A stretch of DNA of 64,000 nucleotides from Enterococcus faecium (GCF_029023785.1 NZ_CP118956.1:78623-142622), one strand, 5' to 3'; positions 45,432 through 55,385 are shown, counted from the first letter of the stretch. Notes: generated by a model from the letters alone, not told the origin. Made by a program: numbers and translations.

Positions 45432-45508
45432 TTACTGTGACTCGTAATGCGTCCTTGCTGAATAAATTTCAACCACGTGTTCATCTTCATCTACCTTATA
45501 AACAACCC
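45432..45508 (-). pseudogene. RelE/Txe-like toxin tail, cut by IS1216
   Basis: The last 24 residues of a toxin-like protein (VVYKVDEDEHVVEIYSARTH, then YESQ) end at 45432; everything upstream is replaced by IS1216 copy 4. The tail with a basic residue and final His-Tyr looks like YoeB/Txe or HigB toxins. It lies just ahead of the intact toxin-antitoxin pair. Confidence 0.5.
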
Positions 45509-46317
45509 GGTTCTGTTGCAAAGTTTTAAATAAAGAATAAAATCCCTTACGGTATCTATGATTTAAGCTGGGATTCCCAATAATACCTTGATTTCAGTAC
45601 AGACCGAAAACCCGAAGAGAGTGCCTTCTTTTCGGGTTTTCTTATATAATCCTCGAATGGCTTCCATGCCTTTAATCGTGGTAGAGGCAGTGCGTAAACT
45701 TCGATAGAATTTATTGCGTTTCTTTACTGGACGATGGTCTTGTTCAATCAAATTATTCAGGTATTTAATGGTACGATGTTCTGTCCCTTGATAAAAGCCG
45801 TATTCTTTTAGTTTCTTAAAGGCACTTGTAATAGAGGGGGCTTTATCTGTGACTACAACCTTCGGTTCATCAAACTGCTTCACTAACCGCTTAAGAAAAG
45901 CATAGGCTGCTTGTGTGTCCCGTTTTTTACGTAACCAAATATCCAAGGTTAAACCATCTGCACCGATGGCTCGATACAAATAATACCATTTTCCTTTAAT
46001 TTTGATGTACGTTTCATCCATTTTCCATGAATAAAAGGATTTTTTATTTTTCTTTTTCCAAATTTGATAGAGTAGTTTGCCATATTCTTGCACCCAACGA
46101 TAAATCGTCGTATGAGAAACGTTAATGCCACGATCATATAAGATTTCTTGAACTTCACGATAGCTAAGGTTATAACGAAGATAGTAGCCCACGGCTACAA
46201 TAATCACATCCTGCTGAAATTGCTTTCCTTTAAAAAGATTCATCGTCATTCCTCCTGCTATCTTTTTCTATTATTCTACCTTATTTGATAGTAGATTTAA
46301 AACTTTGCAACAGAACC
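45509..46317 (-). mobile_element. IS1216 copy 4 (809 bp)
   Basis: Both inverted repeats intact (45509 and 46317). No target duplication. It cuts two unrelated genes, a toxin tail on its left and a GTPase gene on its right, so it marks a recombination junction. Confidence 0.95.
45563..46243 (-). CDS. tnp: IS1216 transposase
   Basis: 226 residues from ATG 46243, DDE residues intact. It has several private changes (NLFKGKQ, YYLYRAIGADG, RPVKKRN), so it is the most diverged of the four copies. Confidence 0.95.
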   Translation of the reverse strand: MNLFKGKQFQQDVIIVAVGYYLRYNLSYREVQEILYDRGINVSHTTIYRWVQEYGKLLYQIWKKKNKKSFYSWKMDETYIKIKGKWYYLYRAIGADGLTLDIWLRKKRDTQAAYAFLKRLVKQFDEPKVVVTDKAPSITSAFKKLKEYGFYQGTEHRTIKYLNNLIEQDHRPVKKRNKFYRSLRTASTTIKGMEAIRGLYKKTRKEGTLFGFSVCTEIKVLLGIPA

Positions 46318-47566
46318 GTTTCTTTAATTGCCGAGGATTCCGTACAGGTTTATTATAAATAAAATAAACCTCGCTCTGTTTAGATAGCTGCCTGGATATT
46401 TTTTCAATCGTCCCAAGATTTTCATTATCGCCCTTTTGCGGTGGTGTTGGCTTTTTACTTACATAAAAAATGACATGAGCTTTTTCCACTGCTCTATCGA
46501 TCGATGATTGCACAATTTCCTCTTTACCTTCAATACCTGGTAAGTCAAGAATCACAAATTTCTTATCACCAATTAAAAAATGATAGTCCCCTACCTCTTG
46601 GGTAAAGTCGGAACGACCGTCTCCCACAATCGCTCCATCACTTAATTTTTCTAATTCTATAATCAGACCATCTTGTTGATTTTGCATAGAATTAATCTGA
46701 TTCTCTATCAGCTTTATTTTATGCTCCTTTTGCTGTTTTAAATTAGTGATGTGTTTTAAAAGCTCGGAGTATTGCAAATTGTAATCTTTATTATTACTTT
46801 CAATTTTTAAATTGACTTCATTAATTGATTGTTGATAATTGTTAATACTTAACTGAATTCTATCTATTTCTTTTTTTGATTTTTCTATTTTATAACCCAA
46901 ACTCTCAATTTCTTTTTGTTCATCCAAGCGATGAAACCAACTCTTAACCATACTCCACGTGCTCGTTAACATTTTATCGAGTATTGCTCTATTAAGTATA
47001 TTTCTTTGAATCGAGAAGGTTACCAATTTTTCAGAAACCTCATCATCTTCAATAATGCACTGCTTGATTAACTCTTCATACTCTGCAACTTGGACGTTAG
47101 CTGTGTGTCTTTCTTGTTCAAATTGCTCTTTTATGTGATTAATTCTTACTTGAAATTTTGCTATCGAATTCTCCAATTCATTTTCCAAAGAGCAAATGCT
47201 CTCTCTCCATTCATCAACTTTCTGAATTAATCCTTCCAATTCCAATTCCTTATCTCGAAATATTTGATGCTCTTCTAACTTCTTTTTTTCTTTCAATAGG
47301 ATACGAAGACTTTCAATTAGAGTCGATTTACCAGCATTAGTTTCGCCATAAAAAGCCACAGTAAACGTATCCCATTCAGAATTTTCCTCTAATGATTTTA
47401 TATTTTCTATAACTTCATTTTTTACTCCATCTAATTTATTAATAGCATCCTGTCTATATTCATCAAATTTGCTATCTTCACCACTATTTGAAAGAGCATG
47501 TAACAAACTCTCAATTTCAGCTAATATTTCTCCATAGATAGCTTGAGGAAAATTTTTTTCAACCAT
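46318..47566 (-). pseudogene. dynamin-like GTPase with coiled-coil insertion, 3' end cut by IS1216
   Basis: 416 residues remain. Order: helical N-terminus; G1 loop FYGETNAGKSTLIES (about residue 80); then about 230 residues of predicted coiled coil with Glu/Lys/Gln heptads (EEHQIFRDKELELEGLIQKV, EKSKKEIDRIQLSINNYQQS); then G3 VILDLPGIEGKEEI and G4 FIYNKPVRNP. The GTPase core is split by the coiled coil. Anything after G4 is lost at the IS. It is reminiscent of LeoA/YfjP-type dynamin-like GTPases, some of which sit in defence loci; the role here is unknown. ATG 47566 is the likeliest start. Confidence 0.7.
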
Positions 47567-47733
47567 ACCGTCACTTACCAATCTCTTATAAATTTCAATC
47601 AAATCTATTCATATCAAAGTTGAATGCATAAACTCAAAGTATATTATATCACGCCCTTAATCTATTTTTGATATGTAAAAATAAATTAGCTATTCAAAAA
47701 GACCACCCATCAACTACGATAGATAGCCTTAAT

Positions 47734-47829
47734 TTATTTATCTAATAATTCTGGATGATTCAATAAGAAGCTAATAATTGGACGACTTATTTTTTCAGCA
47801 AGATAAACTGGAACTGCATTGTTGCTCAT
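47734..47829 (-). pseudogene. possible C-terminal remnant of a C5-cytosine DNA methyltransferase
   Basis: Encodes MSNNAVPVYLAEKISRPIIS followed by FLLNHPELLDK and a stop. The NNAVPVYLAEKI string fits motif X of C5-methylases (QxGNAVPxxLA). Only 31 residues are left. It is fused, out of frame, behind a short unrelated start. The match is short and the call tentative. Confidence 0.4.
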
Positions 47830-47884
47830 TAAAAATAGCCACCACTTCGTCATTTTCTAAAACTCGATAAATAAATTTTTTCAT
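47795..47884 (-). pseudogene. 29-codon fragment with strong start, N-terminus of an unknown gene
   Basis: ATG 47884 lies 7 bp after AGGAGG and gives MKKFIYRVLENDEVVAIFNE before running out of frame into the methylase-like remnant. About 18 residues look authentic. A gene-start fragment joined by deletion to the tail of another gene. Function not known. Confidence 0.35.
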
Positions 47885-47973
47885 TTTACTCCTCCTATTA
47901 TGCCCAACTTAAATGACCTATTCACCAAGTCAATTATACTGCTAAAATCATATTAGGACAAATAAGTATACGC

Positions 47974-48009
47974 AAAAAAACAGACTACATTTGTCATGCA
48001 GTCTGTTTT
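47974..48009 (-). terminator. terminator of the sugar operon (after the HAD gene)
   Basis: CAGACTaCAT and ATGcAGTCTG pair around TTGTC, and the minus strand continues with a T-run (AAAAAAA on plus). 38 bp after the HAD stop codon. Confidence 0.75.
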
Positions 48010-48046
48010 CCAACTTTTTCTTTTTTTAGTGTTTTTCCCAGTGTTT

Positions 48047-48766
48047 TCAGAAAGATTGTTTTTCTATGCATATAAGAGAATCAATAAAACGGTTCATAGT
48101 TTCATGATTATTAACGATATAATCTGGGATTATATCACAATCAGTTTTAGTAGAATTTCTACGATTGACCCATACAGCTTTCCAACCAGCTTTTTTGGCA
48201 CCAATAATGTCATTCACAAAGGAGTCTCCTACATAATAAGTAGTCTCTCTATTTAGCCTCATGGCCTTTTCAGCATATTGAAATATTTTCAAATCCGGTT
48301 TTGAAAAGCCGAGCTTTCCAGATACAAAGATGTTTGTGTCTGGTATCCATTTGTTTAGTCCTAACGCTTTTATCTTTTTCATTTGATGATCGGCAGGTCC
48401 ATTAGTAATAATCCCTAACTGAATACCATTCTTTGAACAACTATTAAGTGCATCTTTCATTTCAGGTAATAATCGAATTCTTTCTTGATTCATTTGATAA
48501 TCGATTTGAAAATTTCTTCCCTGCTCATCCGTAATCGCTACCCCAAAATGTTTGAAGGCATTGCGAATGCGATAAATTTGCATGTCGCTAAGGGATAGCA
48601 AGCCTTTGGTTGTCTTATCAAAAACTTGATCACTGTACCTCCGACTCAAAGAAAAGAGCTCTTCAATTAGAATATTCCTAAACGAAAAATTTTTCTCATA
48701 CGCTTGTTTAAATGGAACTAACTGATCATACAGTGTGTCATCAACATCAAAAATGACTGTCGCCAT
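48047..48766 (-). CDS. HAD-family hydrolase (YjjG/5'-nucleotidase-like)
   Basis: 239 residues. Motif I VIFDVDDTLYDQL, motif II LGIITNGPADHQ, motif III SGKLGFSKPDLKIF, motif IV YVGDSFVNDIIGAKKAGW; helical cap between I and II. Most like YjjG-type nucleotidases or sugar-phosphate phosphatases. ATG 48766 follows AAGGAGG. It is the last gene after the transketolase and may remove a phosphate from a pathway intermediate. Confidence 0.82.
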   Translation of the reverse strand: MATVIFDVDDTLYDQLVPFKQAYEKNFSFRNILIEELFSLSRRYSDQVFDKTTKGLLSLSDMQIYRIRNAFKHFGVAITDEQGRNFQIDYQMNQERIRLLPEMKDALNSCSKNGIQLGIITNGPADHQMKKIKALGLNKWIPDTNIFVSGKLGFSKPDLKIFQYAEKAMRLNRETTYYVGDSFVNDIIGAKKAGWKAVWVNRRNSTKTDCDIIPDYIVNNHETMNRFIDSLICIEKQSF

Positions 48767-48838
48767 TTTAAATTCCTCCTTAACTAAAAAACCGGAAGAA
48801 AACACTCATAGATTGTGTTTTCCCGGTTAGTTAACAAA

Positions 48839-50839
48839 TTATAGTGAATTGTAGGTATCAATGATATTCTCAACAGTAAACCCGTAATTGGTTATTACTG
48901 TGTCTCCCGGTGCACTCGCACCAAACCGATCAACTGAAATTGATTTCCCATGTAGACCAACATAGCGTTCCCAACCAAAACTCGAACCCATTTCTATTGA
49001 AACTCGTTTTGTCAAAGAGCTTGGTAATACTGATTCCCGATACTCTTTAGATTGCTTTTCAAATAAATCAAAACTTGGAAGGGAAACAACTGAAACATCT
49101 CTTCCTTGTTTCAGTAATTCTTTTTGAGCTTTAATTGCTAGGCTTACTTCAGATCCTGTAGCAATCAATACACCATCTGGCGCTCCTTTAGAAGCATGCT
49201 TGGAAAGAACATAACCGCCTCTGGCTACCCCTTCTTCGGCCATCTTTAATGTTCCTTCAAGAACCGGTAAATTTTGTCTACTTAAAACTAATACCGTTGG
49301 TGTTTCCTGTGACCTCATAGCAACTTTCCAAGCAGCTACAGTTTCATTGCCATCAGCTGGTCTAATAACATGAACGTTAGGCATACATCTGAGGCTAGCT
49401 AATTGTTCAACAGGTTCATGGGTTGGTCCATCTTCTCCAACTGCTACAGAATCATGGGTTAACACATAGATTACTGGAGCATTTTGCAATGCACTCAGTC
49501 TTATCGCTGCTCTCAAATAATCGACAAACACGAAAAATGTACCACCATATACTCTTGTCCCGCCATGTAATTGAATCCCATTCATTGCTGCTGCCATAGC
49601 GAATTCCCTCACACCAAACCAAATATTTCTTCCACTAGGATTTTCAGGTGTAAACTCATCAGCACTGGCAATCATAGTATTGTTGGATGCTGATAGATCT
49701 GCTGAGCCTCCCCATAAATACGGGATCCCTTTTGCTAATTCCTGAATCGTTTCCTTACTTGTAACCCGACTCGCCGCACTTGTTCCTAACTCATATTTAG
49801 GAAGCGTATCATCCCAGCTTTCAGATAATCTACTTTCATGAGCAAACTGATAGTGTTTCGCTAAATCAGGATAACTTTTTCTGTACTCTGAAAAGAGAGC
49901 ATCCCACTCTTTTTCCGCCTTTTTCCCCCTCGATAAGATATGGTGATCAAATTGTGCTCTCGTTTCTTTTGATACAACAAAACTGTTTCTTTCATCGACG
50001 CCATAGAATTTTTTAACATTTTTAGCATCTTCTTCTCCAAGAGGAGATCCATGAACTTTTGATGTCCCTTGCTTCGCTGAACCATATCCGATTATCGTTT
50101 TAACTTCAATTAATGTTGGTCACTCTACTTCAGATTTGCCTTTTTCAATGGCATGATAAATCATCTCAAGGTCATTCCCGTCTTCAACCAAAATATGCTG
50201 CCAACCATAGGCTTGAAATCTTTTTCCTACATTTTCTGTAAATGAATGATCTGTTGGACCATCTAGTGAGATATCATTTGAATCGTACAATACAATTAAT
50301 TTCCCTAATTTCATGTGACCAGCCATAGAACATGCTTCTTGTGATACGCCTTCCATCAAATCGCCATCGCCACACAAAGCATACGTATAATGATCGACAA
50401 TGGGGAAACCTTCTTTATTGTAGGTAGCGGCTAAATGTTTTTCAGCCATTGCCATTCCGACAGCCATCGCAATTCCTTGCCCCAGAGGTCCTGTGGTAGC
50501 TTCCACCCCATCTGTATGGTTCACTTCAGGGTGTCCAGGAGTTTTGGAGTCCCACTGACGAAACTGTTTCAAGTCATCCATAGAAACATTGTATCCTGCT
50601 AAATGCAATAAGCTATACAGCATTGCTGATCCATGGCCAGCAGAAAGCACGAATCGATCTCGATTTGTCCATTTTTTTGCTGTTGCTGGATTGATTTTCA
50701 AAAATCTGCTCCATAAAACATAGGCCATTGGGGCGGCACCCATAGGTAATCCTGGATGTCCTGAATTTGCTGCTTCAATAGCATCAATGCTTAAAGTTCT
50801 TATCGTGTTGATTGCTTCTATATCATGATTATTAAACAT
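48839..50839 (-). pseudogene. tkt: transketolase with a single in-frame TGA
   Basis: The 666-codon frame is complete from ATG 50839 to 48839 except for one TGA at 50120-50122 (context GKSEVE-stop-PTLIEVKTIIGYG). N-terminal ThDP signature [17 protein letters not shown] and [13 protein letters not shown]; pyrimidine domain WFGVREFAMAAAMNGIQLHG and HDSVAVGEDGPTHEPVEQLA; C-terminal domain intact. Length is exactly that of a bacterial transketolase. Without readthrough only a 239-residue N-terminal piece is made. Transketolase would feed pentose intermediates into the pathway with the transaldolase next door. Confidence 0.9.
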
Positions 50840-50898
50840 TTTTCCTCTTCCTTAGACAAGAATAGCTAATCATATGATTAGCCATTCTTGTTCATTCA

Positions 50899-51543
50899 TT
50901 ATTTTTTAAATGCTTCCCAATCTTTTAAGAAGGTGGCAATGCCTTTATCCGTAAGAGGATGTGACCAAAGACTAAGAAAAAGACTACTCGGGATAGTTGC
51001 AATGTGGGATCCTAAATGAGCTACCGATTCCACATGATGCAAATTTCTAATACTGGCCGAAATAATCTCAGTATCGAAGCCATAAAAATCGATTGCTTGT
51101 CTTAGCTTTGCAATCAGCTCGTATGCATCTGTGCCAATATCTTCAAGTCTGCCAATAAATGGACTGATGAAGGTTGCACCAGACTTCATCGCTAATAGTC
51201 CTTGAGAAAAAGTAAAAATCAGTGTCACATTTGTCTTAATACCTTTTTTTGACAAGACATTGACTGCTTTTAAGCCTTCTTCTGTCATAGGAATCTTCAC
51301 AACGACATTATCCGCCCACTTTGCAAGTTCTCTTGCTTCAGTGATCATTTCTTCAGCTGTTAAACCGATTACTTCAGCGCTGACAGGACCAGTGACAATC
51401 GAACATATCTCTTTAATTACCTCTTCAAAGTCTCGACCTTCTTTAGAAATAATTGTCGGGTTCGTGGTAACACCATCAACTAAACCTAATGAATTAATTT
51501 TTTTAATCTCATCTACATTTGCAGTATCTAGAAAAAATTTCAT
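50899..51543 (-). CDS. fsa: transaldolase / fructose-6-phosphate aldolase (TalC/FSA type)
   Basis: 214 residues, the short transaldolase subfamily: [37 protein letters not shown], Schiff-base lysine in [32 protein letters not shown], and [20 protein letters not shown]. Members either cleave fructose-6-phosphate to dihydroxyacetone and glyceraldehyde-3-phosphate or act as transaldolase; sequence alone does not decide. 59 bp ahead of tkt in the same operon. Confidence 0.9.
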   Translation of the reverse strand: MKFFLDTANVDEIKKINSLGLVDGVTTNPTIISKEGRDFEEVIKEICSIVTGPVSAEVIGLTAEEMITEARELAKWADNVVVKIPMTEEGLKAVNVLSKKGIKTNVTLIFTFSQGLLAMKSGATFISPFIGRLEDIGTDAYELIAKLRQAIDFYGFDTEIISASIRNLHHVESVAHLGSHIATIPSSLFLSLWSHPLTDKGIATFLKDWEAFKK

Positions 51544-51564
51544 CTTGCTCTCCTAGTTGCCTAC

Positions 51565-52842
51565 CTATTTAGCATTATTTTTGATACGTGTTGTAACACC
51601 CTTCAAATTGTAACATTCTGCATAATCCCGAATTGGGCGTTTAATATGATCGACTACATAACGCTGACCATCAATATTGTGCATTTTAAGGTTTGCATAC
51701 ATTTTTTCGATTTCAGCTTTTACTTCGTCATCGTTGAAAGTATAGTGACCAGCAATATCTAAAATTTCTGCTTGGAGTTGTGCATCATTTTGATCCATGA
51801 TTTGACTAACCGTCAATTCTTTTTGTTCGCCAACCATCCATTTTCTCCAACGCTCACTCTTAATGGCATGTTCAAGCAATACATCACGCGTATTAGAAGC
51901 ATCTTTAACCAACCCATATTCCACTAACTTTGCTTCGACAGCAGCAAGATTTAAATAAGCACGTGTTTCTTCGGTGCCGTACTGTGGCGCCACATTAGTC
52001 GCAGTGATGGATGAAGGAATGTGTTCTAATAAAGTGACATCATCTAAATAATCTCCATTATGTTCTTTCAAACCTACCCCGTATCTTTTAGCCATTTGAG
52101 CTAAATCATAAGCATTTTTGAAATTGAAAGTACCTACTTGTTCTGTCTTACGCGTCAATGTTCCCGTTTGTCCAACAATAAAAGTTGGCATTGGTAAGTC
52201 CCGTTTTTCTAACTCTTCTTTCAATTTTAAAATAAATGTTTCATAGGTTTCAGTGGATGTTAACCCACCATTTGTTTCCTCTGTCCCTACTTCATAACCA
52301 ATTTCTGGTAACTTACGGGCTTTACGTTCCTTTTCACAGAAGTCAATCAAATCAACTGTACGTTCGAGTACCGTGTCTAATGGGATTACTTTACCGACTT
52401 CAAAGGGATCTTTTGTAGGATCAATCATTAGCAGATCAAAACCAGCTTCTATATCTGCTACATAAGATTTCTTACCTAGTTCCATCGCTTTTTCAGTTGG
52501 TAGATGATCATTACGCTCTTTGTCACGTTGCCAAGGTCCGCCATGATCTCGACATAAGTAATAAAGATTGTCATATCCGATGTCTTCGGCTACTTCTTCA
52601 ACAGCTTTCGCAAAAGTAAATTGATTCCAGCCATTTACATATCCGCCCCCTAGCTCATCAGCATCTACTTGATTACGACTAGCAATAAACATGACAGGAT
52701 AATCGTCTTCTTTAGATAACTCAAGGGTGGCTTGGACACAATTTTTTGACATTGGTCCAATCCCAAGCAATGTAGCGCTCTCACCAGTTGCTTGCAAATC
52801 TAATAACCCTTCTACGACTGTTTTGATCGGTAACTTTTCCAT
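51565..52842 (-). CDS. GatZ/KbaZ-like tagatose-bisphosphate aldolase subunit
   Basis: 425 residues. Signature TGESATLLGIGPMSKNCVQA, FIASRNQVDADELGGGYVNG, LCRDHGGPWQRDKERND, FIVGQTGTLTRKTEQVGTFN. GatZ and KbaZ are the non-catalytic partners of the class II tagatose-1,6-bisphosphate aldolases GatY/KbaY. No GatY/KbaY gene is present, so it may work alone, with a chromosomal partner, or on another ketose. First gene of the gatZ-fsa-tkt transcript, with a long-spaced operator 95-134 bp upstream. Confidence 0.85.
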   Translation of the reverse strand: MEKLPIKTVVEGLLDLQATGESATLLGIGPMSKNCVQATLELSKEDDYPVMFIASRNQVDADELGGGYVNGWNQFTFAKAVEEVAEDIGYDNLYYLCRDHGGPWQRDKERNDHLPTEKAMELGKKSYVADIEAGFDLLMIDPTKDPFEVGKVIPLDTVLERTVDLIDFCEKERKARKLPEIGYEVGTEETNGGLTSTETYETFILKLKEELEKRDLPMPTFIVGQTGTLTRKTEQVGTFNFKNAYDLAQMAKRYGVGLKEHNGDYLDDVTLLEHIPSSITATNVAPQYGTEETRAYLNLAAVEAKLVEYGLVKDASNTRDVLLEHAIKSERWRKWMVGEQKELTVSQIMDQNDAQLQAEILDIAGHYTFNDDEVKAEIEKMYANLKMHNIDGQRYVVDHIKRPIRDYAECYNLKGVTTRIKNNAK

Positions 52843-52936
52843 TTCAGTTACATCTCCATTTCTACTGTTAAATTGTTTGTCTACCTTTTACAAGTAAAGT
52901 ATAGAATCTATTATTCTTTCTGAATATTACATTTTT

Positions 52937-52976
52937 CTGCAACAAGTGAATGCATGAATCCTCCGACTTGTTGCAG
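52937..52976 (-). promoter_or_regulatory. long-spaced inverted-repeat operator upstream of the gatZ-like gene
   Basis: TGCAACAAGT (52938-52947) and ACTTGTTGCA (52966-52975) with an 18-bp spacer. The identical arms and spacer length recur at 57381-57418 upstream of the operon regulator. Likely site of the PRD regulator. Confidence 0.7.
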
Positions 52977-53248
52977 TTTCTCCAAAAGAGGTGTTGTTGA
53001 ATTCCCAGCACGCATTATTTATGATTATTATGGATACTGAAAGATCTTTAAATTATGAGTGACAAAAAGAACGCTTGAGCATCGAATCTTTAAATAAGGG
53101 AACGAAAAATCAGCGGAGAGTTCATTCACACTATATAGTGGCGCTTGTCTGCCTTTGTGAGGTCTTCTGCATTTTTTATGAAAAGGAGCTATTGAGCTGT
53201 ATTAAAAAGTCAGTGTTTAAATGTTTAGACCCATTTCTCAAAAAAAGA

Positions 53249-53412
53249 GATGGGGACAGAAGTGTTAACCTTCGAGAAATAAGGAGGAATACAAGGAAAT
53301 TACTTTTCAAATTTTGAGTATTTCGACTTATTTCTCGGGGTTGCTTTTCCCGCCGTTTAGACGTGTTTAGAGCGTGGGACAAAAGTGTTTTTTGCTTTTG
53401 TCCCACGCTCTC
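53249..53412. repeat. dispersed palindromic intergenic repeat, copy 3, ending in a terminator
   Basis: Starts GATGGGGACAGAAGTG, keeps GAGAAATAAG and CCCGCCGTTTAG blocks, and ends with a strong hairpin (GAGCGTGGGACAAAAGTG with CTTTTGTCCCACGCTC, 53371-53410). It lies between the EIIC stop codon and the gatZ promoter region, so its hairpin can end the PTS transcript. 52977-53248 holds nothing else recognised. Confidence 0.7.
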
Positions 53413-53437
53413 GCTAGTTATTTTTATTTTGTTATTT

Positions 53438-54529
53438 CTATTTTGCTACTTCTACTTGTTCTGTGTTCTCTTCTTTTTTCTTTCTTTTTTCATCAACTAA
53501 GCTTGGTTTTGTAAAATGAAGGATACCCGCTGAAATAGCTGCTCCGACAATGATGGAAAGAGCGTACCACAATTTACCATTCACAACCGGTAAGATAATA
53601 AATCCTCCGTGAGGCACTAATGCTTCTACTCCTGTTGCCATCCCCATTGCACCACCTACAGCACTTCCGATAATAATTGCTGGCAGAACTCGTTTGATAT
53701 CTTTTGCCGCAAACGGAATTGCACCTTCTGTAATACCAATTAATGACATAAAGAATGCTGAAATTCCTAAATCTTTATCTTCAGCAGTATATTTTTTCTG
53801 GTCAATAAATGTCGAAATTGCCATAGCCAATGGTGGGATTGCACAGGCAATACGGTGGGCACCATTTGGTCCATACACACCTTCAGCCATCAATGCTAAT
53901 GTAAAGGCAGTCGCTGTCTTGTTAATTGGTCCCCCCATATCAACTGCTGTCATTGCACCTAGAATCAATCCTAAAATAAGAGCACTACCACCCTGCATTT
54001 GACCAAGAACTTTAACCAACCAATCCATTGCTAAACCAATTGGTACAGAAATTACATAAATATAGAACATTCCAAGTACAAAAGTCGTAACTACTGGTAC
54101 GATCAAGATAGGCATGATCGTTTTGATGGTAGACGGAACTTTCCAAGTTTTGCACCAGCGAACAAAATAACCTGCAGCAACACCCATAATCATGGCTCCA
54201 AGAAAACCGGTCTTGACTTGACCTTCACCGATTGGATTATTTGCTACAAACCCTAAAATCATTCCCGGAACTAGACCAGGTTTCCCTGCTAATGAATTTG
54301 CAATATACCCAGAAAGTAAAGGAATCATCATCGCAAAACCTGCAGCACCTAAATCATTTAAGTTTTGCATAAAAGGATTAGCGATCTCCATTCCGGCATC
54401 AGTTGCTTTCCCGGTAGCTAAAGCGACTGCCAGAAAGATCCCCCCGACAACAACTGATGGCAACATAAAAGAAACCCCTGTATTAAAGGCTTTTTGTAAG
54501 TCTTTAAAAATTTTATTCTCTTTTTTCAT
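53438..54529 (-). CDS. PTS fructose-family EIIC permease
   Basis: 363 residues with eight to ten membrane helices; fructose-family features NTGVSFMLPSVVVGGIFLAV, GFVANNPIGEGQ, MGGPINKTATAFTLALMAEG, GITEGAIPFAAKD, and the GAISAGILHFTKP end. Separate EIIB and EIIA genes lie upstream. Forms the sugar channel; substrate unknown. Confidence 0.9.
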   Translation of the reverse strand: MKKENKIFKDLQKAFNTGVSFMLPSVVVGGIFLAVALATGKATDAGMEIANPFMQNLNDLGAAGFAMMIPLLSGYIANSLAGKPGLVPGMILGFVANNPIGEGQVKTGFLGAMIMGVAAGYFVRWCKTWKVPSTIKTIMPILIVPVVTTFVLGMFYIYVISVPIGLAMDWLVKVLGQMQGGSALILGLILGAMTAVDMGGPINKTATAFTLALMAEGVYGPNGAHRIACAIPPLAMAISTFIDQKKYTAEDKDLGISAFFMSLIGITEGAIPFAAKDIKRVLPAIIIGSAVGGAMGMATGVEALVPHGGFIILPVVNGKLWYALSIIVGAAISAGILHFTKPSLVDEKRKKKEENTEQVEVAK

Positions 54530-54547
54530 TTTTTTGAGTCTCCTTCT

Positions 54548-54862
54548 TTATAATTTTTCTGCTTCATCAATATATTTGGCAGGGTATTTGATCATATTAC
54601 CAGGCTCTACGTTTAAGGTTTTCCCCATCTCTATTTTTTCTTCAAAACGTTCGCTATCCTCTACATCGATAGCAACTGCTAAAATTAAGACGTCTGCTTG
54701 ATCAATGTCTTCTTGTTCTAGCTGATTTTCAATTCCCATGCTACCTTGAGTTTCGACTTGGACTTCATGTCCGCGTTTTCGGCATTCTTTTTCGATCGCT
54801 TCTTGTGCCATATACGTATGAGCGATCCCTGTTGGACATGCTGTAACTGCTACTATTTTCAT
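54548..54862 (-). CDS. PTS fructose-family EIIB
   Basis: 104 residues: [20 protein letters not shown] with the phosphorylated Cys in ACPTGIAHT, then [18 protein letters not shown] 54862 follows AGGAGG; an in-frame codon eight residues upstream overlaps the EIIA end. Between EIIA and EIIC in the operon. Confidence 0.92.
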   Translation of the reverse strand: MKIVAVTACPTGIAHTYMAQEAIEKECRKRGHEVQVETQGSMGIENQLEQEDIDQADVLILAVAIDVEDSERFEEKIEMGKTLNVEPGNMIKYPAKYIDEAEKL

Positions 54863-54875
54863 TCTAAATTCCTCC

Positions 54876-55385
54876 TTAAATTTCAATTGAACTCAACTGT
54901 TCATATATTTTATTTTTATCTGTTTCACTCAATAACTTATCTCTAAAATCATCATCTAGTAATTTCTTGCTTAATTGCGAGATAAATTTTAGATGCATCT
55001 TGCCTTCGCTGTTTTGTGGAACACCAATCAAAAAGACGAGGCGAACCATTTCTTCATTTTCTTTTGTCCATTGAAAAGCTTTATTTACTCGTAAAAAGGC
55101 GATGAATGGATGCAATACAGCTTCGGTTTTCCCATGGGGAATCGCGATGTCATACCCGATCGCAGTCGGAACTTCAGACTCACGTTTTCTTACTGCTTGA
55201 TACAGTTCATCTGCATCTTCGACATAGCCAACAAATTCAGCTGCCTCGACGATATGTCGGATCACTTCATCTTGATCAGCTAAATCACTATTTAATAAAA
55301 TCAAATCCGGAGTAATAACTCCTTTATCACTTTTCTGAACATTTTCCACTTTAATCACTTCCAATTCTTCTATATAACATTTCAT
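54876..55385 (-). CDS. PTS fructose/mannitol-type EIIA
   Basis: 169 residues; phosphorylated His in [35 protein letters not shown] and [12 protein letters not shown] helices follow. It overlaps the regulator gene by 35 bp if ATG 55385 is the start; a later start is possible. Confidence 0.88.
   Translation of the reverse strand: MKCYIEELEVIKVENVQKSDKGVITPDLILLNSDLADQDEVIRHIVEAAEFVGYVEDADELYQAVRKRESEVPTAIGYDIAIPHGKTEAVLHPFIAFLRVNKAFQWTKENEEMVRLVFLIGVPQNSEGKMHLKFISQLSKKLLDDDFRDKLLSETDKNKIYEQLSSIEI

Noticed and set aside
49861..50085. A 74-codon frame inside the transketolase region
   Set aside because: Out of frame with the transketolase, whose own frame is open through this stretch apart from the single TGA at 50120.
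53075..53317. An 80-codon plus-strand frame
   Set aside because: It runs through the dispersed palindromic repeat and has no recognisable protein features.
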